A stretch of 14,709 nt of DNA from JAWLBW01 sp041687475 (GTDB taxonomy: Bacteria > J088 > JAWLBW01): the NCBI GenBank assembly GCA_041687475.1, contig JAWLBW010000098.1:1-14709 (forward strand). Direction: 5' to 3'. Of the stretch, positions 1 to 6,842 are shown in pieces; within the stretch, counting starts at the first letter, position 1; every line of letters begins with the position of its first letter. The position numbers and the translations under genes were made by a program. The notes beneath the pieces were generated by a model. That model was not told where the DNA came from. It did no database searches and saw only the letters and a list, made by a program, of their open reading frames with translations.

Positions 1-9
1 CCACGCCTT

Positions 10-432
10 GTGAGGGGAACCGAAAGAGCCGCGCTTCGCATCAGGCCCCCGACGTGGACGCCCCTGCGCGTACACCGCAGACTGAAGGAAACCGTGCGGC
101 TCGTGAACGAAGACCTTCCCCGTTGGGTGTTTCTGCAATGCACCCACGAGCTGGCCGACGATGTACCCGTGGTGCGCGCGCTGGTCGGCCCCCGCGACCC
201 TTACAATGCCGAGCGCTTCGGTTCCTTCGCCTTCTATTCGACCCAGCGGGGCATGGAATGGTACGCCAAACTCTTCGGGCCCACCGAATTCGAGCCGCAC
301 AAAGGCATGGTGTTCGTAACCTGGTTCGAAGATCGAACGAAGGATGAGCAACCGGTACTGCGCCTGTCACTCGACGAGAGCGCCGCACATTGGGCGGGGC
401 GGTTACGGAAGCTGTTCGACGTTCAGGCCTGA
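10..432 (+). CDS. hypothetical protein, possibly 5'-truncated
   Basis: I do not recognise this protein. The 140-residue reading uses a GTG at 10, but the frame is open to base 1, so the gene may begin before the window. A GTG at 94, four bases after AAGGA, is a possible shorter start giving about 112 residues. From about residue 30 the sequence looks like a genuine globular protein: mixed hydrophobic and charged, rich in aromatics (RWVFLQC, FAFYSTQRGMEWYAKLFG, MVFVTWFED), with no signal peptide or membrane segment, so probably cytoplasmic. The first 25 residues are Arg-rich and less protein-like, which favours an internal start. No catalytic motif is visible. It is followed by 178 bases without a gene before the phosphohydrolase on the same strand. 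Function unknown; that it is coding is fairly likely. Confidence 0.6.
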   Translation: MRGTERAALRIRPPTWTPLRVHRRLKETVRLVNEDLPRWVFLQCTHELADDVPVVRALVGPRDPYNAERFGSFAFYSTQRGMEWYAKLFGPTEFEPHKGMVFVTWFEDRTKDEQPVLRLSLDESAAHWAGRLRKLFDVQA

Positions 433-546
433 AAGCAGAATGTCTGCCATCCATCGCGGCCTTCCGTGAAGGGTACGCCCCCGCCGAGCGAGGCCCGATC
501 TTCTCAATGGGGCCCCATAGGGCTCAGAATGGAAGGACCGCCCCGG

Positions 547-568
547 GTCGGCGCAAGCGCGCGCCGGC
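547..568 (+). other. GC-rich hairpin upstream of the phosphohydrolase gene
   Basis: Bases 547-554 (GTCGGCGC) pair with 561-568 (GCGCCGGC) over eight positions, one of them G-U, around a six-base loop. No T-run follows, so it is not a standard intrinsic terminator. It may mark the end of the preceding transcript or be part of the 5' leader of the 611 gene. Otherwise the 433-610 gap shows only a 12-bp palindrome at 507-518 and the Shine-Dalgarno of the next gene. Confidence 0.25.
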
Positions 569-610
569 ACAACCGGGCCCGACGAACCGATTGCAAGCGA
601 GGTCCAGATC

Positions 611-2341
611 ATGCCGGATATGCAGGAATCAGCGTTTCGCGTACCCTTGCGCAAAAGTCTCATTGCCGTCGCCGCCGGCTCGCTGGGCCTGGCGACGGGT
701 ATCGCCCTCGGCATGAAAGCGGGCCCCGTCGTCAAGCTGCTGGCGCAGGGAGAATCGAAACGACTGCGCGAAAAGACTCCGGGGCGCTCGCCGCGAAACG
801 GCCTGCTCATCGTCGCCCTCGACGGGGTCGGCCGCGACCTGCTGTACGGCATGCTTGCCGACGGCGAGCTTCCGGGCCTCGAATCGCTGCTCGGAGGCGG
901 AAGCCGTACATTGGCTCATGCCCACCTGGTTCCCGACATGACGAGCATACTGCCCTCGACCACCATCGCGGCCTGGGCCAGTCTGTTTACCGGTGAGCCG
1001 CCGGCGCGCAACGGGGTAACCGGAAACGAATTCTTCATACGCGAACGCAAGCAATTCGCCGCCCCCATTCCCACCACCTTCGAGAGCATCTGGCCCGTGC
1101 TGGCCACCTACACCGAAGGCTATGCCAACCGCTTTCTCGAGGTGCCGACCATTTACGAGCGTTTGCGCGAAGAAGTACCCGGCGCGCGCATCTGGGTGTC
1201 CATGAGCCAGTACTACGAAGGGGCCGACCGCCTGCTGCTTACCGACCGTTCGGTGCTGACCGAAGCCTGGTCGGCCTTTCTTTCGCATACCTTCGACAAC
1301 GACAAGCAGAGCTTCTACGAACTTCTCGACGACCAGGCGCTCGAAAACGTCATCGACGATCTGCAGGATTGCGACCTGCCCGACATACTCACCTTGTACC
1401 TGGTGGGCACCGATCTGTACGCGCACGTGGCCCATATCGGCCCCGACGAGGCGCGCCGCCACTACCTGCGCGAGGTCATCGACCCCCGGCTTGCCGAACT
1501 GGCTCGCCTGCTGCGCAAGCGCCACGCACTTGACGACCGGTATGTCGTCGTAACCGCCGACCACGGCCATACCGAGGTGGTGCACGACGAAGAACACGCG
1601 CTCTCGGTCACGGAAGACGACGATCCCCCCGCCGTGCTGCGCGCCGCCGGGTACCGGCTGCGTCCGTTCGGGCTCGACGACGAGGGCGAAACCTTCGACG
1701 CCGTGCTGGCCTATCAGGGGGCCATGGCCTATGTTTACCTGGCCGACCGCAGCGATGCCGACCAGCCGGCATGGTCGAAACCGCCGCGATACGAAGAAGA
1801 CGTGCTGCCCGCCGCCGACGCCTTCTTCCGCTCATCGCAGGAAGGCGAGCCCATCGCGGCCATGCGGGGAACGCTCGATCTCGTGCTGACCCGACGACCG
1901 CGCCCCGTCGAAGAAGACGCCCTGCCCTTCGAGGTTTACACTGGCGGGGGAAAAACGATACCGATTGGGGAATGGCTGCGGAACAACCCCCGCGAGACCT
2001 ACCTCGATCTCGAAAGTCGCCTGCATGACCTGGCGGCGGGCCCTTACGGCCACCGGGCAGGCGATATTCTGCTGCTGGCCAACAACGGCAACCGCGAGCG
2101 GCCCGAAGACCGCTATTACTTCGCGTTTCGCTACCGTTCGTGGCACGGCAGCCCGTCGGAAAAGGACTCGTGCGTGCCCTTCATTCTGGCCCACGCCCGG
2201 CGCAGCGAAGCCGAGCTGCGCGCCCTTGCCGAAGAAACCCTGGGCACGCGGCCGACCCTCGACAAAGCGTGGCCTCTATTCAGGCGCCTTGTCGTGACGC
2301 AGGGCGCGGTTGCCGGCGTGCATGCCGGGCGACAGCACTGA
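611..2341 (+). CDS. membrane-anchored alkaline phosphatase superfamily phosphohydrolase
   Basis: This 576-residue protein has the metal-binding frame of the alkaline phosphatase / nucleotide pyrophosphatase-phosphodiesterase superfamily, which hydrolyses phosphate mono- or diesters with two metal ions. In order: Asp71 in IVALDGVG; candidate nucleophile Thr118 in LPSTTIAAWASLFTG; Asp268 and His272 in VGTDLYAHVAHIG; Asp317-His318 and His320 in TADHGHTEV; His512 in SWHGSPSEKDS. Residues 14-45 (basic RK, then a long Ala/Gly/Leu stretch) form a signal-anchor with no clear cleavage site, so the catalytic domain probably sits in the periplasm. The ATG at 611 follows GAGG with eight bases between. 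Where related phosphodiesterases have Pro-Asn-His after the nucleophile, this one has Ala-Ala-Trp, so substrate is uncertain. It faces the pst genes, making phosphate release plausible, but no PhoB box was seen upstream. Family call firm; substrate unknown. Confidence 0.85.
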   Translation: MPDMQESAFRVPLRKSLIAVAAGSLGLATGIALGMKAGPVVKLLAQGESKRLREKTPGRSPRNGLLIVALDGVGRDLLYGMLADGELPGLESLLGGGSRTLAHAHLVPDMTSILPSTTIAAWASLFTGEPPARNGVTGNEFFIRERKQFAAPIPTTFESIWPVLATYTEGYANRFLEVPTIYERLREEVPGARIWVSMSQYYEGADRLLLTDRSVLTEAWSAFLSHTFDNDKQSFYELLDDQALENVIDDLQDCDLPDILTLYLVGTDLYAHVAHIGPDEARRHYLREVIDPRLAELARLLRKRHALDDRYVVVTADHGHTEVVHDEEHALSVTEDDDPPAVLRAAGYRLRPFGLDDEGETFDAVLAYQGAMAYVYLADRSDADQPAWSKPPRYEEDVLPAADAFFRSSQEGEPIAAMRGTLDLVLTRRPRPVEEDALPFEVYTGGGKTIPIGEWLRNNPRETYLDLESRLHDLAAGPYGHRAGDILLLANNGNRERPEDRYYFAFRYRSWHGSPSEKDSCVPFILAHARRSEAELRALAEETLGTRPTLDKAWPLFRRLVVTQGAVAGVHAGRQH

Positions 2342-2460
2342 ACGGTGGGGCGGAACCCGAAGCGGGGCGACGCACGAAGCCTTGAGAATACGGTCACCGG
2401 GTCTCGACATGCGCGACCGGGCCCGCCGTATGAACCGGAAACGAGACAGCGAGGTCAATC

Positions 2461-2718
2461 ATGGGACATAGGGAATCACATTCCGAGCGCTACGAAGACC
2501 CGAAAAAGCCGACCGGGCAGCCCATTACCCGTCCCGGCCCCACGGGTCAGGAGCGCCAGCGGCAAGGCGGGCGACCGAGCGGCACGGCAACCTCGTCGTC
2601 GTCGGGTCACGACAAAGAGCTCCTGGAAAACCGCTTTCAGATGGAACAGGAACAGGCGGCGAGCGCCGATGAACCTGCAAAGGTCAGGGGCAAGCCCGAC
2701 GCCGACGAGAAGCGCTGA
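2461..2718 (+). CDS. small hydrophilic, probably disordered protein
   Basis: This 85-residue protein is unrecognised. It is highly charged and polar: Arg/Pro/Gly/Gln-rich in the first half (PKKPTGQPITRPGPTGQ), then a Ser/Thr run (TATSSSSG), then an acidic-basic tail with a short predicted helix (KELLENRFQMEQEQAA). It has no cysteine, signal peptide or membrane segment, so it is probably a soluble, largely unfolded cytoplasmic protein. The start is well supported: the ATG at 2461 is six bases after GAGG, in a block (GCGAGGTC) nearly identical to that before the 611 gene. It lies 119 bases after that gene on the same strand and ends 62 bases before the convergent pstB. The composition resembles small stress-associated proteins, but that is only an analogy. 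Confidence 0.65.
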   Translation: MGHRESHSERYEDPKKPTGQPITRPGPTGQERQRQGGRPSGTATSSSSGHDKELLENRFQMEQEQAASADEPAKVRGKPDADEKR

Positions 2719-2756
2719 GGGAAAAGCAGAGACACCTTCCCCCTGAAGGCGCCGAG

Positions 2757-2775
2757 AGGAGGGCCGTGCCCCCCT
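2757..2775 (-). terminator. candidate 3' hairpin of pstB
   Basis: On the minus-strand RNA, AGGGGGGC (2775-2768) pairs with GCCCUCCU (2764-2757) around an ACG triloop: eight pairs, one of them G-U. On the plus strand that G-U becomes an A-C mismatch, so the fold favours the pst transcript. It begins six bases after the pstB stop. A second 5-bp hairpin, CCTTC/GAAGG (2735-2749), follows. There is no proper U-tract (only a distant TTTT), so it may protect the 3' end or act as a weak or Rho-assisted terminator. Confidence 0.4.
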
Positions 2776-2780
2776 GCATC

Positions 2781-3548
2781 TCAACCGAATTTGCCGCTGA
2801 TATAGTCTTCGGTCTGGGTTTTCGTGGGCCGGGTGAAGATGGTGCGGGTATCGCCGAACTCGATGATTTCGCCCATGTACATGAAACAGGTGTAGTCGGA
2901 CACGCGGGCGGCCTGCTGCATGTTGTGGGTCACGATGATGATCGTGTAGTCGGTCTTGAGCTCGTGAATGAGCTCTTCGATATTGGCGGTCGCGATGGGG
3001 TCGAGGGCCGATGTGGGCTCGTCGAGCAGAATGACCTCGGGTTTCACGGCAATGGCGCGGGCGATGCAGAGGCGCTGCTGCTGACCGCCCGACAGGCTGT
3101 TGCCGTTCTGGTGCAGCTTGTCCTTGACCTCGTTCCACAGCGCGGCCTTGCGCAGCGCCCACTCGACCCGTTCGTCCATCTCACGCTGCGAGAGCTTCTC
3201 GTACAGCTTCACCCCGAAGGTGATGTTGTTGTAGATGGACATGGGAAAGGGCGTGGGCTTCTGGAACACCATGCCCACCTTGGCGCGCAGCATGTTGATG
3301 TCCTGCCCCTTGTCGAGCACATTGCGGCCCTCGAGCAGAATCCGGCCTTCGGCACGCTGCTTCGGATAGAGCTGGTACATGCGGTTGATCGTGCGAAGCA
3401 GCGTCGATTTACCGCAGCCCGACGGACCGATGAACGCCGTGACCTGCCGTTCGGGAATGGCCAACTCGATATTCTTCAGCGCGTGGAACTTGTCGTAGTA
3501 GAAGTTCAGGTCCTGAATGCGGACTTTCGGGTTGTCAATCGTTACCAT
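2781..3548 (-). CDS. pstB: phosphate ABC transporter, ATP-binding protein PstB
   Basis: PstB is the cytoplasmic ATPase that drives high-affinity phosphate import through PstC/PstA. All ABC motifs are intact in the 255 residues: Walker A GPSGCGKST (41-49), Q-loop Gln96 in VFQKPTPFPMSIYNN, which is characteristic of PstB, signature LSGGQQQR (152-159), Walker B VILLDE (172-177), D-loop SALD (180-183) and switch His208 in VTHNM. Length is normal for the family. The ATG at 3548 follows a weak purine stretch (GAGAAG) with six bases between, and lies 29 bases after the pstA stop. It is the last gene of the operon, converging on the small gene that ends at 2718. Identification is certain at the family level; paralogue confusion is unlikely because pstS, pstC and pstA are adjacent. 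Confidence 0.97.
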   Translation of the reverse strand: MVTIDNPKVRIQDLNFYYDKFHALKNIELAIPERQVTAFIGPSGCGKSTLLRTINRMYQLYPKQRAEGRILLEGRNVLDKGQDINMLRAKVGMVFQKPTPFPMSIYNNITFGVKLYEKLSQREMDERVEWALRKAALWNEVKDKLHQNGNSLSGGQQQRLCIARAIAVKPEVILLDEPTSALDPIATANIEELIHELKTDYTIIIVTHNMQQAARVSDYTCFMYMGEIIEFGDTRTIFTRPTKTQTEDYISGKFG

Positions 3549-3577
3549 GCAAAGCTTCTCGTTCTACTGACAAAGGG

Positions 3578-4423
3578 TCAGGTGCGCTTGTGAATGATGA
3601 AACGCGCGATGATGTTGAGCCCCAGCACGCCCAGGGTAATGAGCAGGGCGCCCGCCCAGGCCAGCTCGTGCCAGTCTTCGTAGGGGCTCATGGCAAACTG
3701 GAACATGACCACCGGCAGGTTTGCCAGGGGCGCGTTCAGGTTCGTGCTGAAAAACTGGTTGTTCAAGGCCGTAAACAGCAGCGGGGCCGTCTCGCCGGCG
3801 ATGCGGGCAATGGCCAGCAGCACACCGGTAAGAATACCGCCGAGCGAGGCCTTGTAGGCCACCATGATGATGACCTTCCACTGAGGCGCGCCCAGGGCCG
3901 CCGCTGCCTCGCGCAGGCTGTTGGGCACCAGGCGCAGCATGTTTTCGGTGGTGCGCACGACAACCGGAATCATGATGACCGCAAGCGCGATGGCCCCGGC
4001 CCAACCCGAAAAATGCCCCATCGGCGCCACGACCAGCGCGTACACGAACAGGCCCACCACAATCGAGGGGGCGCTCAGAAGAATGTCGTTGATGAATCGG
4101 GTGACCGAAGCCAGCCAGCGCGTGCCGCCGAACTCGGCCAGATAGGTGCCGGCCAGCACGCCCACGGGCGTGCCGATGAGCGTGGCGGCGCCGGTCATGA
4201 GCAGGCTGCCCACAATGGCGTTGAGCAGACCGCCCATTTCGCCGGGCGGCGGCGTCGATTCGGTAAACAGGTGGGTGCCCAGGCCGGCAAAGCCCAGGTC
4301 GAGCAAGGTAAAGAGAATCCACCCCAGCCAGAAAATGCCGAACGCCATCGCCAGAAACGACAGCGTGATGCTCAGGCCGTTCAGAAAACGTCGTATGTGA
4401 TAACGCTTCGGGTCGATCGCCAT
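3578..4423 (-). CDS. pstA: phosphate ABC transporter permease PstA
   Basis: PstA is one of the two inner-membrane permeases that form the phosphate channel. The 281 residues contain about six hydrophobic segments (near 17-43, 67-93, 115-135, 142-157, 193-210 and 255-276). The EAA coupling loop that contacts PstB lies at 171-191 (REAAAALGAPQWKVIIMVAY), and is followed by LAIARIAGETAPLLFTA, typical of PstA. Length is close to the usual 280-300. The ATG at 4423 is only three bases after the pstC stop and lacks a strong Shine-Dalgarno, so it is probably translated by coupling to pstC. The spacing to pstB is also short, so pstC-pstA-pstB is one transcript. Confidence 0.96.
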   Translation of the reverse strand: MAIDPKRYHIRRFLNGLSITLSFLAMAFGIFWLGWILFTLLDLGFAGLGTHLFTESTPPPGEMGGLLNAIVGSLLMTGAATLIGTPVGVLAGTYLAEFGGTRWLASVTRFINDILLSAPSIVVGLFVYALVVAPMGHFSGWAGAIALAVIMIPVVVRTTENMLRLVPNSLREAAAALGAPQWKVIIMVAYKASLGGILTGVLLAIARIAGETAPLLFTALNNQFFSTNLNAPLANLPVVMFQFAMSPYEDWHELAWAGALLITLGVLGLNIIARFIIHKRT

Positions 4424-4426
4424 GGT

Positions 4427-5452
4427 TCAGGCCATGCGGCTTCCGGCCCGCTTTTCGAGACGGGCCAGAATGATTTTCGAGATTGCGAGCACCACGAAGG
4501 TGATCAGGAAGAGTACGAGCCCCAGCAGAATGAGCGACGACGTATAGGTTTCGCCCACCGCCTCGGTGAATTCATTGGCCAGGGTCGACGAGATGGTGTT
4601 GCCGGGCATCAACAGCGATGCATGCAGCTGGTGGGCGTTGCCGATGACGAAGGTAACCGCCATCGTCTCGCCGAGGGCGCGGCCCAGGCCGAGCAGTACG
4701 CCGCCGATGACGCCGACCCGGGTGTAGGGAAAGACGATGTTCCATACCACTTCCCACCGGGTGGCGCCCAACCCGTAGGCCGATTCCTGCAGTACGGCGG
4801 GCACGACTTCGAAGACGTCGCGCATGACCGCCGAGATGAAGGGAATAACCATGATGGCGAGAATCAGACCGGCCGTAAGCATGCCGATGCCGAGGGGGGG
4901 ACCGTCGAAGAGCGGGCCGATGACGGCCGCCTGCCCGAGCGTGTCGGCCAACCAGGGGTAAACGTGCTCGGCCAGTACCGGGGCAAGAATGAACAGGCCC
5001 CACATGACGTAAATGATGCTGGGTATCGCCGCCAGCAGCTCGACCGTGATGCCCAGCGGCCGCTTGAGCCAACCGGGCGCCAGCTGCGTGAGAAACATGG
5101 CGATGCCGAAACTCACGGGTACGGCAATGAGCATGGCGATGATCGAGGTAACCAGGGTGCCGACCATCGGCACCAGCGCGCCGTACTCGTCGGTAACCGG
5201 ATTCCACTCGCTGCTGGTCAGAAACCCGGCGCCGAACTCCTTGAGTGCGGGCCAGCCCCCGTGCAACAACGAACCGATGATGCCGACCAGAATGAGCAGC
5301 ACCACCACTGTGAAAAAACGCGTCAGCTCACGAAAGGCGAGATCGCCGTACCGGTGCGTGAAGCGCGCGGCCTTGTCGGGCGCCTGCGGCGTGGGCGCCT
5401 CGGATACCGACGGTGGCTCGCTTCTCTCGGGCATAGGCTGGGTCTGAATCAT
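4427..5452 (-). CDS. pstC: phosphate ABC transporter permease PstC
   Basis: PstC is the second permease of the Pst importer. Starting at the ATG at 5452 it has 341 residues: a polar, Pro-rich cytoplasmic N-terminus (1-40), then hydrophobic segments near 46-64, 93-121, 135-162, 188-207, 246-271 and 305-331. The EAA loop is at 223-242 (ESAYGLGATRWEVVWNIVFP), followed by LLGLGRALGETMAVTFVIGN, typical of PstC. The frame is open upstream to an ATG at 5545, but that reading would run through the hairpin at 5467-5494 and begin next to the pstS stop, and its extra residues do not look like PstC. I therefore chose 5452, although no strong Shine-Dalgarno precedes it (5500 is the alternative). The gene ends three bases before pstA. 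Confidence 0.93.
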   Translation of the reverse strand: MIQTQPMPERSEPPSVSEAPTPQAPDKAARFTHRYGDLAFRELTRFFTVVVLLILVGIIGSLLHGGWPALKEFGAGFLTSSEWNPVTDEYGALVPMVGTLVTSIIAMLIAVPVSFGIAMFLTQLAPGWLKRPLGITVELLAAIPSIIYVMWGLFILAPVLAEHVYPWLADTLGQAAVIGPLFDGPPLGIGMLTAGLILAIMVIPFISAVMRDVFEVVPAVLQESAYGLGATRWEVVWNIVFPYTRVGVIGGVLLGLGRALGETMAVTFVIGNAHQLHASLLMPGNTISSTLANEFTEAVGETYTSSLILLGLVLFLITFVVLAISKIILARLEKRAGSRMA

Positions 5453-5466
5453 GTTTGCGACGACAA

Positions 5467-5494
5467 GCGAGGGGGCATTACGAGCCCCCCTCGC
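5467..5494 (-). promoter_or_regulatory. GC-rich hairpin in the pstS-pstC gap
   Basis: In the minus-strand transcript, GCGAGGGGG (5494-5486) pairs perfectly with CCCCCTCGC (5475-5467). One more C-G pair (5484-5476) forms after a bulged G, leaving a seven-base loop, UCGUAAU. The hairpin sits in the 99-base gap after the pstS stop and 14 bases before the chosen pstC start. Only UUGUCGUC follows, so it would terminate poorly. A hairpin here is expected to protect the pstS message and reduce read-through to pstC, giving more binding protein than permease. Seen: the stem. Inferred: its role. Confidence 0.6.
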
Positions 5495-5551
5495 CTGCAT
5501 GAAGGTTAACTCAAAAGAGTAGCAGCGATCTCCCTGCCGCTGCAAGCCCGT

Positions 5552-6598
5552 TTACCGGACCGGCTTTCCGTCGGGGCCCTTGAGCTCGGCCGCCCAGGCC
5601 TTCTTGACCATTTCGACGACGTTATCGGGCATGGGCACGTAGTGCAGATCGGTCGCCATCTGGTCGCCCTTCTCAAACGCCCAGGTAAAGAAATCGAGCG
5701 CCTGACGGGCCGTGTCGGCCTTCTTCTGCTGCTTGTGCATCAGAATGAACGAAGCACCGGTAATGGGCCAGCTTTCGGCGCCCGGCTGGTTGGTCAGCAC
5801 AAGGTAGAAGTCCTGCGCGTTGGCCCAATCGGCGTTGGCGGCGGCGGCCTGGAAGGTGGCGATGGACGGGTTCACGAACTGCCCGTCGCGATTCTGAAGC
5901 TGGGTGTAGGTCATCTTGTTCTGCTCGGCATAAGCCAGCTCGACGTAGCCGATGGAACCCTTGACGGTCTTGACGTACGAGGCCACGCCTTCGTTGCCCT
6001 TGCCGCCGAGGCCGGTGGGCCACGACACGGCCACGCCGGTGCCGACCTTCTGCTCCCAGTTCTTGCTCACGGCCGACAGGTAGTGCACGAAGAGGAACGT
6101 CGTACCCGAGCCGTCGGAACGGTGCACCACGGTTACCCGCTGCGAGGGAATCTTGAGACCGGGGTTCAGCTTCTTGATGGCCGGGTCGTCCCACTTTTTG
6201 ATCTTGCCCATGAACAGCTGGGCCAGCACTTCGCCGGTCAGCTTCAGCTCGCCGGGCTTGATGCCGGGCAGGTTGATGACGGGCACGACGCCGCCCATGA
6301 TCATGGGAAACTGCATCAGGTTGCCGTCTTTCAGCTCGTCGGGCGTCAACGGCTTGTCCGAGGCGCCGAAGTCGACCGTGCCCTGGCGAATCTGCTTGAT
6401 GCCGCCGCCCGAACCGATGGACTGGTAGTTGAGGCCGATGCCCTTTTCCTTGTGGTAGGCCGAGGCCCACTTCGCATAGATGGGATAGGGAAAGGTTGCT
6501 CCGGCGCCGGTGAGGTCGGCCGCAACGGCATTCGACGCTCCCCCCAGACCGAGTACGAGTCCGGCGGCGACGACGACGGATTTCCACACTTTCTTCAT
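5552..6598 (-). CDS. pstS: phosphate ABC transporter, periplasmic phosphate-binding protein PstS
   Basis: PstS binds phosphate in the periplasm and delivers it to PstC/PstA. From the ATG at 6598 it has 348 residues: signal peptide 1-27 (MKKVWKS, then an Ala/Val/Leu core ending SNAVAA), and a mature protein starting DLTGAGATFPYPIYAKW. Ligand-site motifs are present: GAGATFP (31-37), IGSGGGIKQI (61-70), DFGASDKPL (76-84), and HRSDGSGTTFLF (159-170). Length matches the family. Two ATGs lie upstream in frame (6610 and 6604). The Shine-Dalgarno GGAG (6608-6605) is six bases before 6598 and would fall inside the coding sequence if 6610 were used, so 6598 is preferred. A promoter region with Pho-like half-sites lies upstream, and pstC follows after a 99-base gap. 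Confidence 0.96.
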   Translation of the reverse strand: MKKVWKSVVVAAGLVLGLGGASNAVAADLTGAGATFPYPIYAKWASAYHKEKGIGLNYQSIGSGGGIKQIRQGTVDFGASDKPLTPDELKDGNLMQFPMIMGGVVPVINLPGIKPGELKLTGEVLAQLFMGKIKKWDDPAIKKLNPGLKIPSQRVTVVHRSDGSGTTFLFVHYLSAVSKNWEQKVGTGVAVSWPTGLGGKGNEGVASYVKTVKGSIGYVELAYAEQNKMTYTQLQNRDGQFVNPSIATFQAAAANADWANAQDFYLVLTNQPGAESWPITGASFILMHKQQKKADTARQALDFFTWAFEKGDQMATDLHYVPMPDNVVEMVKKAWAAELKGPDGKPVR

Positions 6599-6604
6599 CT
6601 GCAT

Positions 6605-6608
6605 CTCC
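6605..6608 (-). promoter_or_regulatory. Shine-Dalgarno that decides the pstS start
   Basis: GGAG lies six bases before the ATG at 6598, giving a protein that starts MKKVWKS as a classic signal peptide. The upstream in-frame ATG at 6610 has only CATCCTTC in front of it. Confidence 0.6.
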
Positions 6609-6639
6609 ATGAAGGATGTTTGCGCATTTTCCCGGTACG

Positions 6640-6678
6640 GACCAGGGTAAATGACAGCCTACCCTCGGAATATGACCG
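6640..6678 (-). promoter_or_regulatory. candidate PhoB-binding region of pstS
   Basis: Reading the minus strand, CGGTCAT (6678-6672) and CTGTCAT (6657-6651) match the PhoB half-site CTGTCAT at six and seven of seven positions. They are 21 bases apart, so not the normal 11-base tandem. The 11-base partner of the perfect half-site, CCTGGTC (6646-6640), is degenerate. Eight bases further on, GAAAAT (6631-6626) is a possible -10, placing transcription start near 6619, about 20 bases before pstS. The perfect half-site and the position are suggestive; the arrangement is not canonical. Confidence 0.35.
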
Positions 6679-6782
6679 GATTATTACGCGCGTCGACGGC
6701 GCTGGCGCTCGTTCGACAATCTCTTCGTTTCCATGAACCCGGGCAGAGCCTCTCACACCGCCCTTCTGAGACGAAAAGGGAC

Positions 6783-6791
6783 ATTATACCA
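6783..6791 (-). promoter_or_regulatory. extended -10 promoter element between phoU and pstS
   Basis: The minus strand reads TGGTATAAT (6791-6783), a perfect TATAAT preceded by the TGN extended -10 motif. No good -35 is present (TTCGGC at an 18-base spacing), which extended -10 promoters can tolerate. Transcription would start near 6777, giving a pstS leader of about 180 bases. That leader would begin in an imperfect 7-bp hairpin (6761-6780). It could supply basal, Pho-independent pst expression. Confidence 0.5.
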
Positions 6792-6842
6792 GTAGTTGCC
6801 CCGCTCGCCGAACGGTCGCCCGGCAGAGCGCTTTGCGGCACC

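Noticed and set aside
507..518. 12-bp perfect palindrome ATGGGGCCCCAT
   Set aside because: Several 12-bp palindromes are expected by chance in a window this size; no half-site repeat or promoter accompanies it.
629..1597. 322-codon minus-strand frame inside the phosphohydrolase gene
   Set aside because: The plus-strand frame has the complete metal-ligand set; the minus frame is a Gly/Val/Ala/Gln-rich shadow.
2382..2410. TTGAGA as a -35 for the 2461 gene
   Set aside because: At the right spacing the would-be -10 is CGACAT, too poor to call a promoter.
2766..3593. 275-codon plus-strand frame across pstB
   Set aside because: Shadow of pstB; the minus strand carries every ABC motif.
3590..5509. 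639-codon open frame on the plus strand across pstA and pstC
   Set aside because: It is antisense to two certain genes, has a His/Gln/Gly/Arg-rich composition typical of mirrored GC-rich codons, and contains no recognisable domain.
5453..5545. Longer N-terminus for PstC
   Set aside because: It would begin next to the pstS stop and read through a strong intergenic hairpin, adding residues unlike PstC.
5642..6736. 364-codon plus-strand frame across pstS, and a similar one at 6651-7658 across phoU
   Set aside because: Both oppose well-identified genes and show only complement-derived composition.
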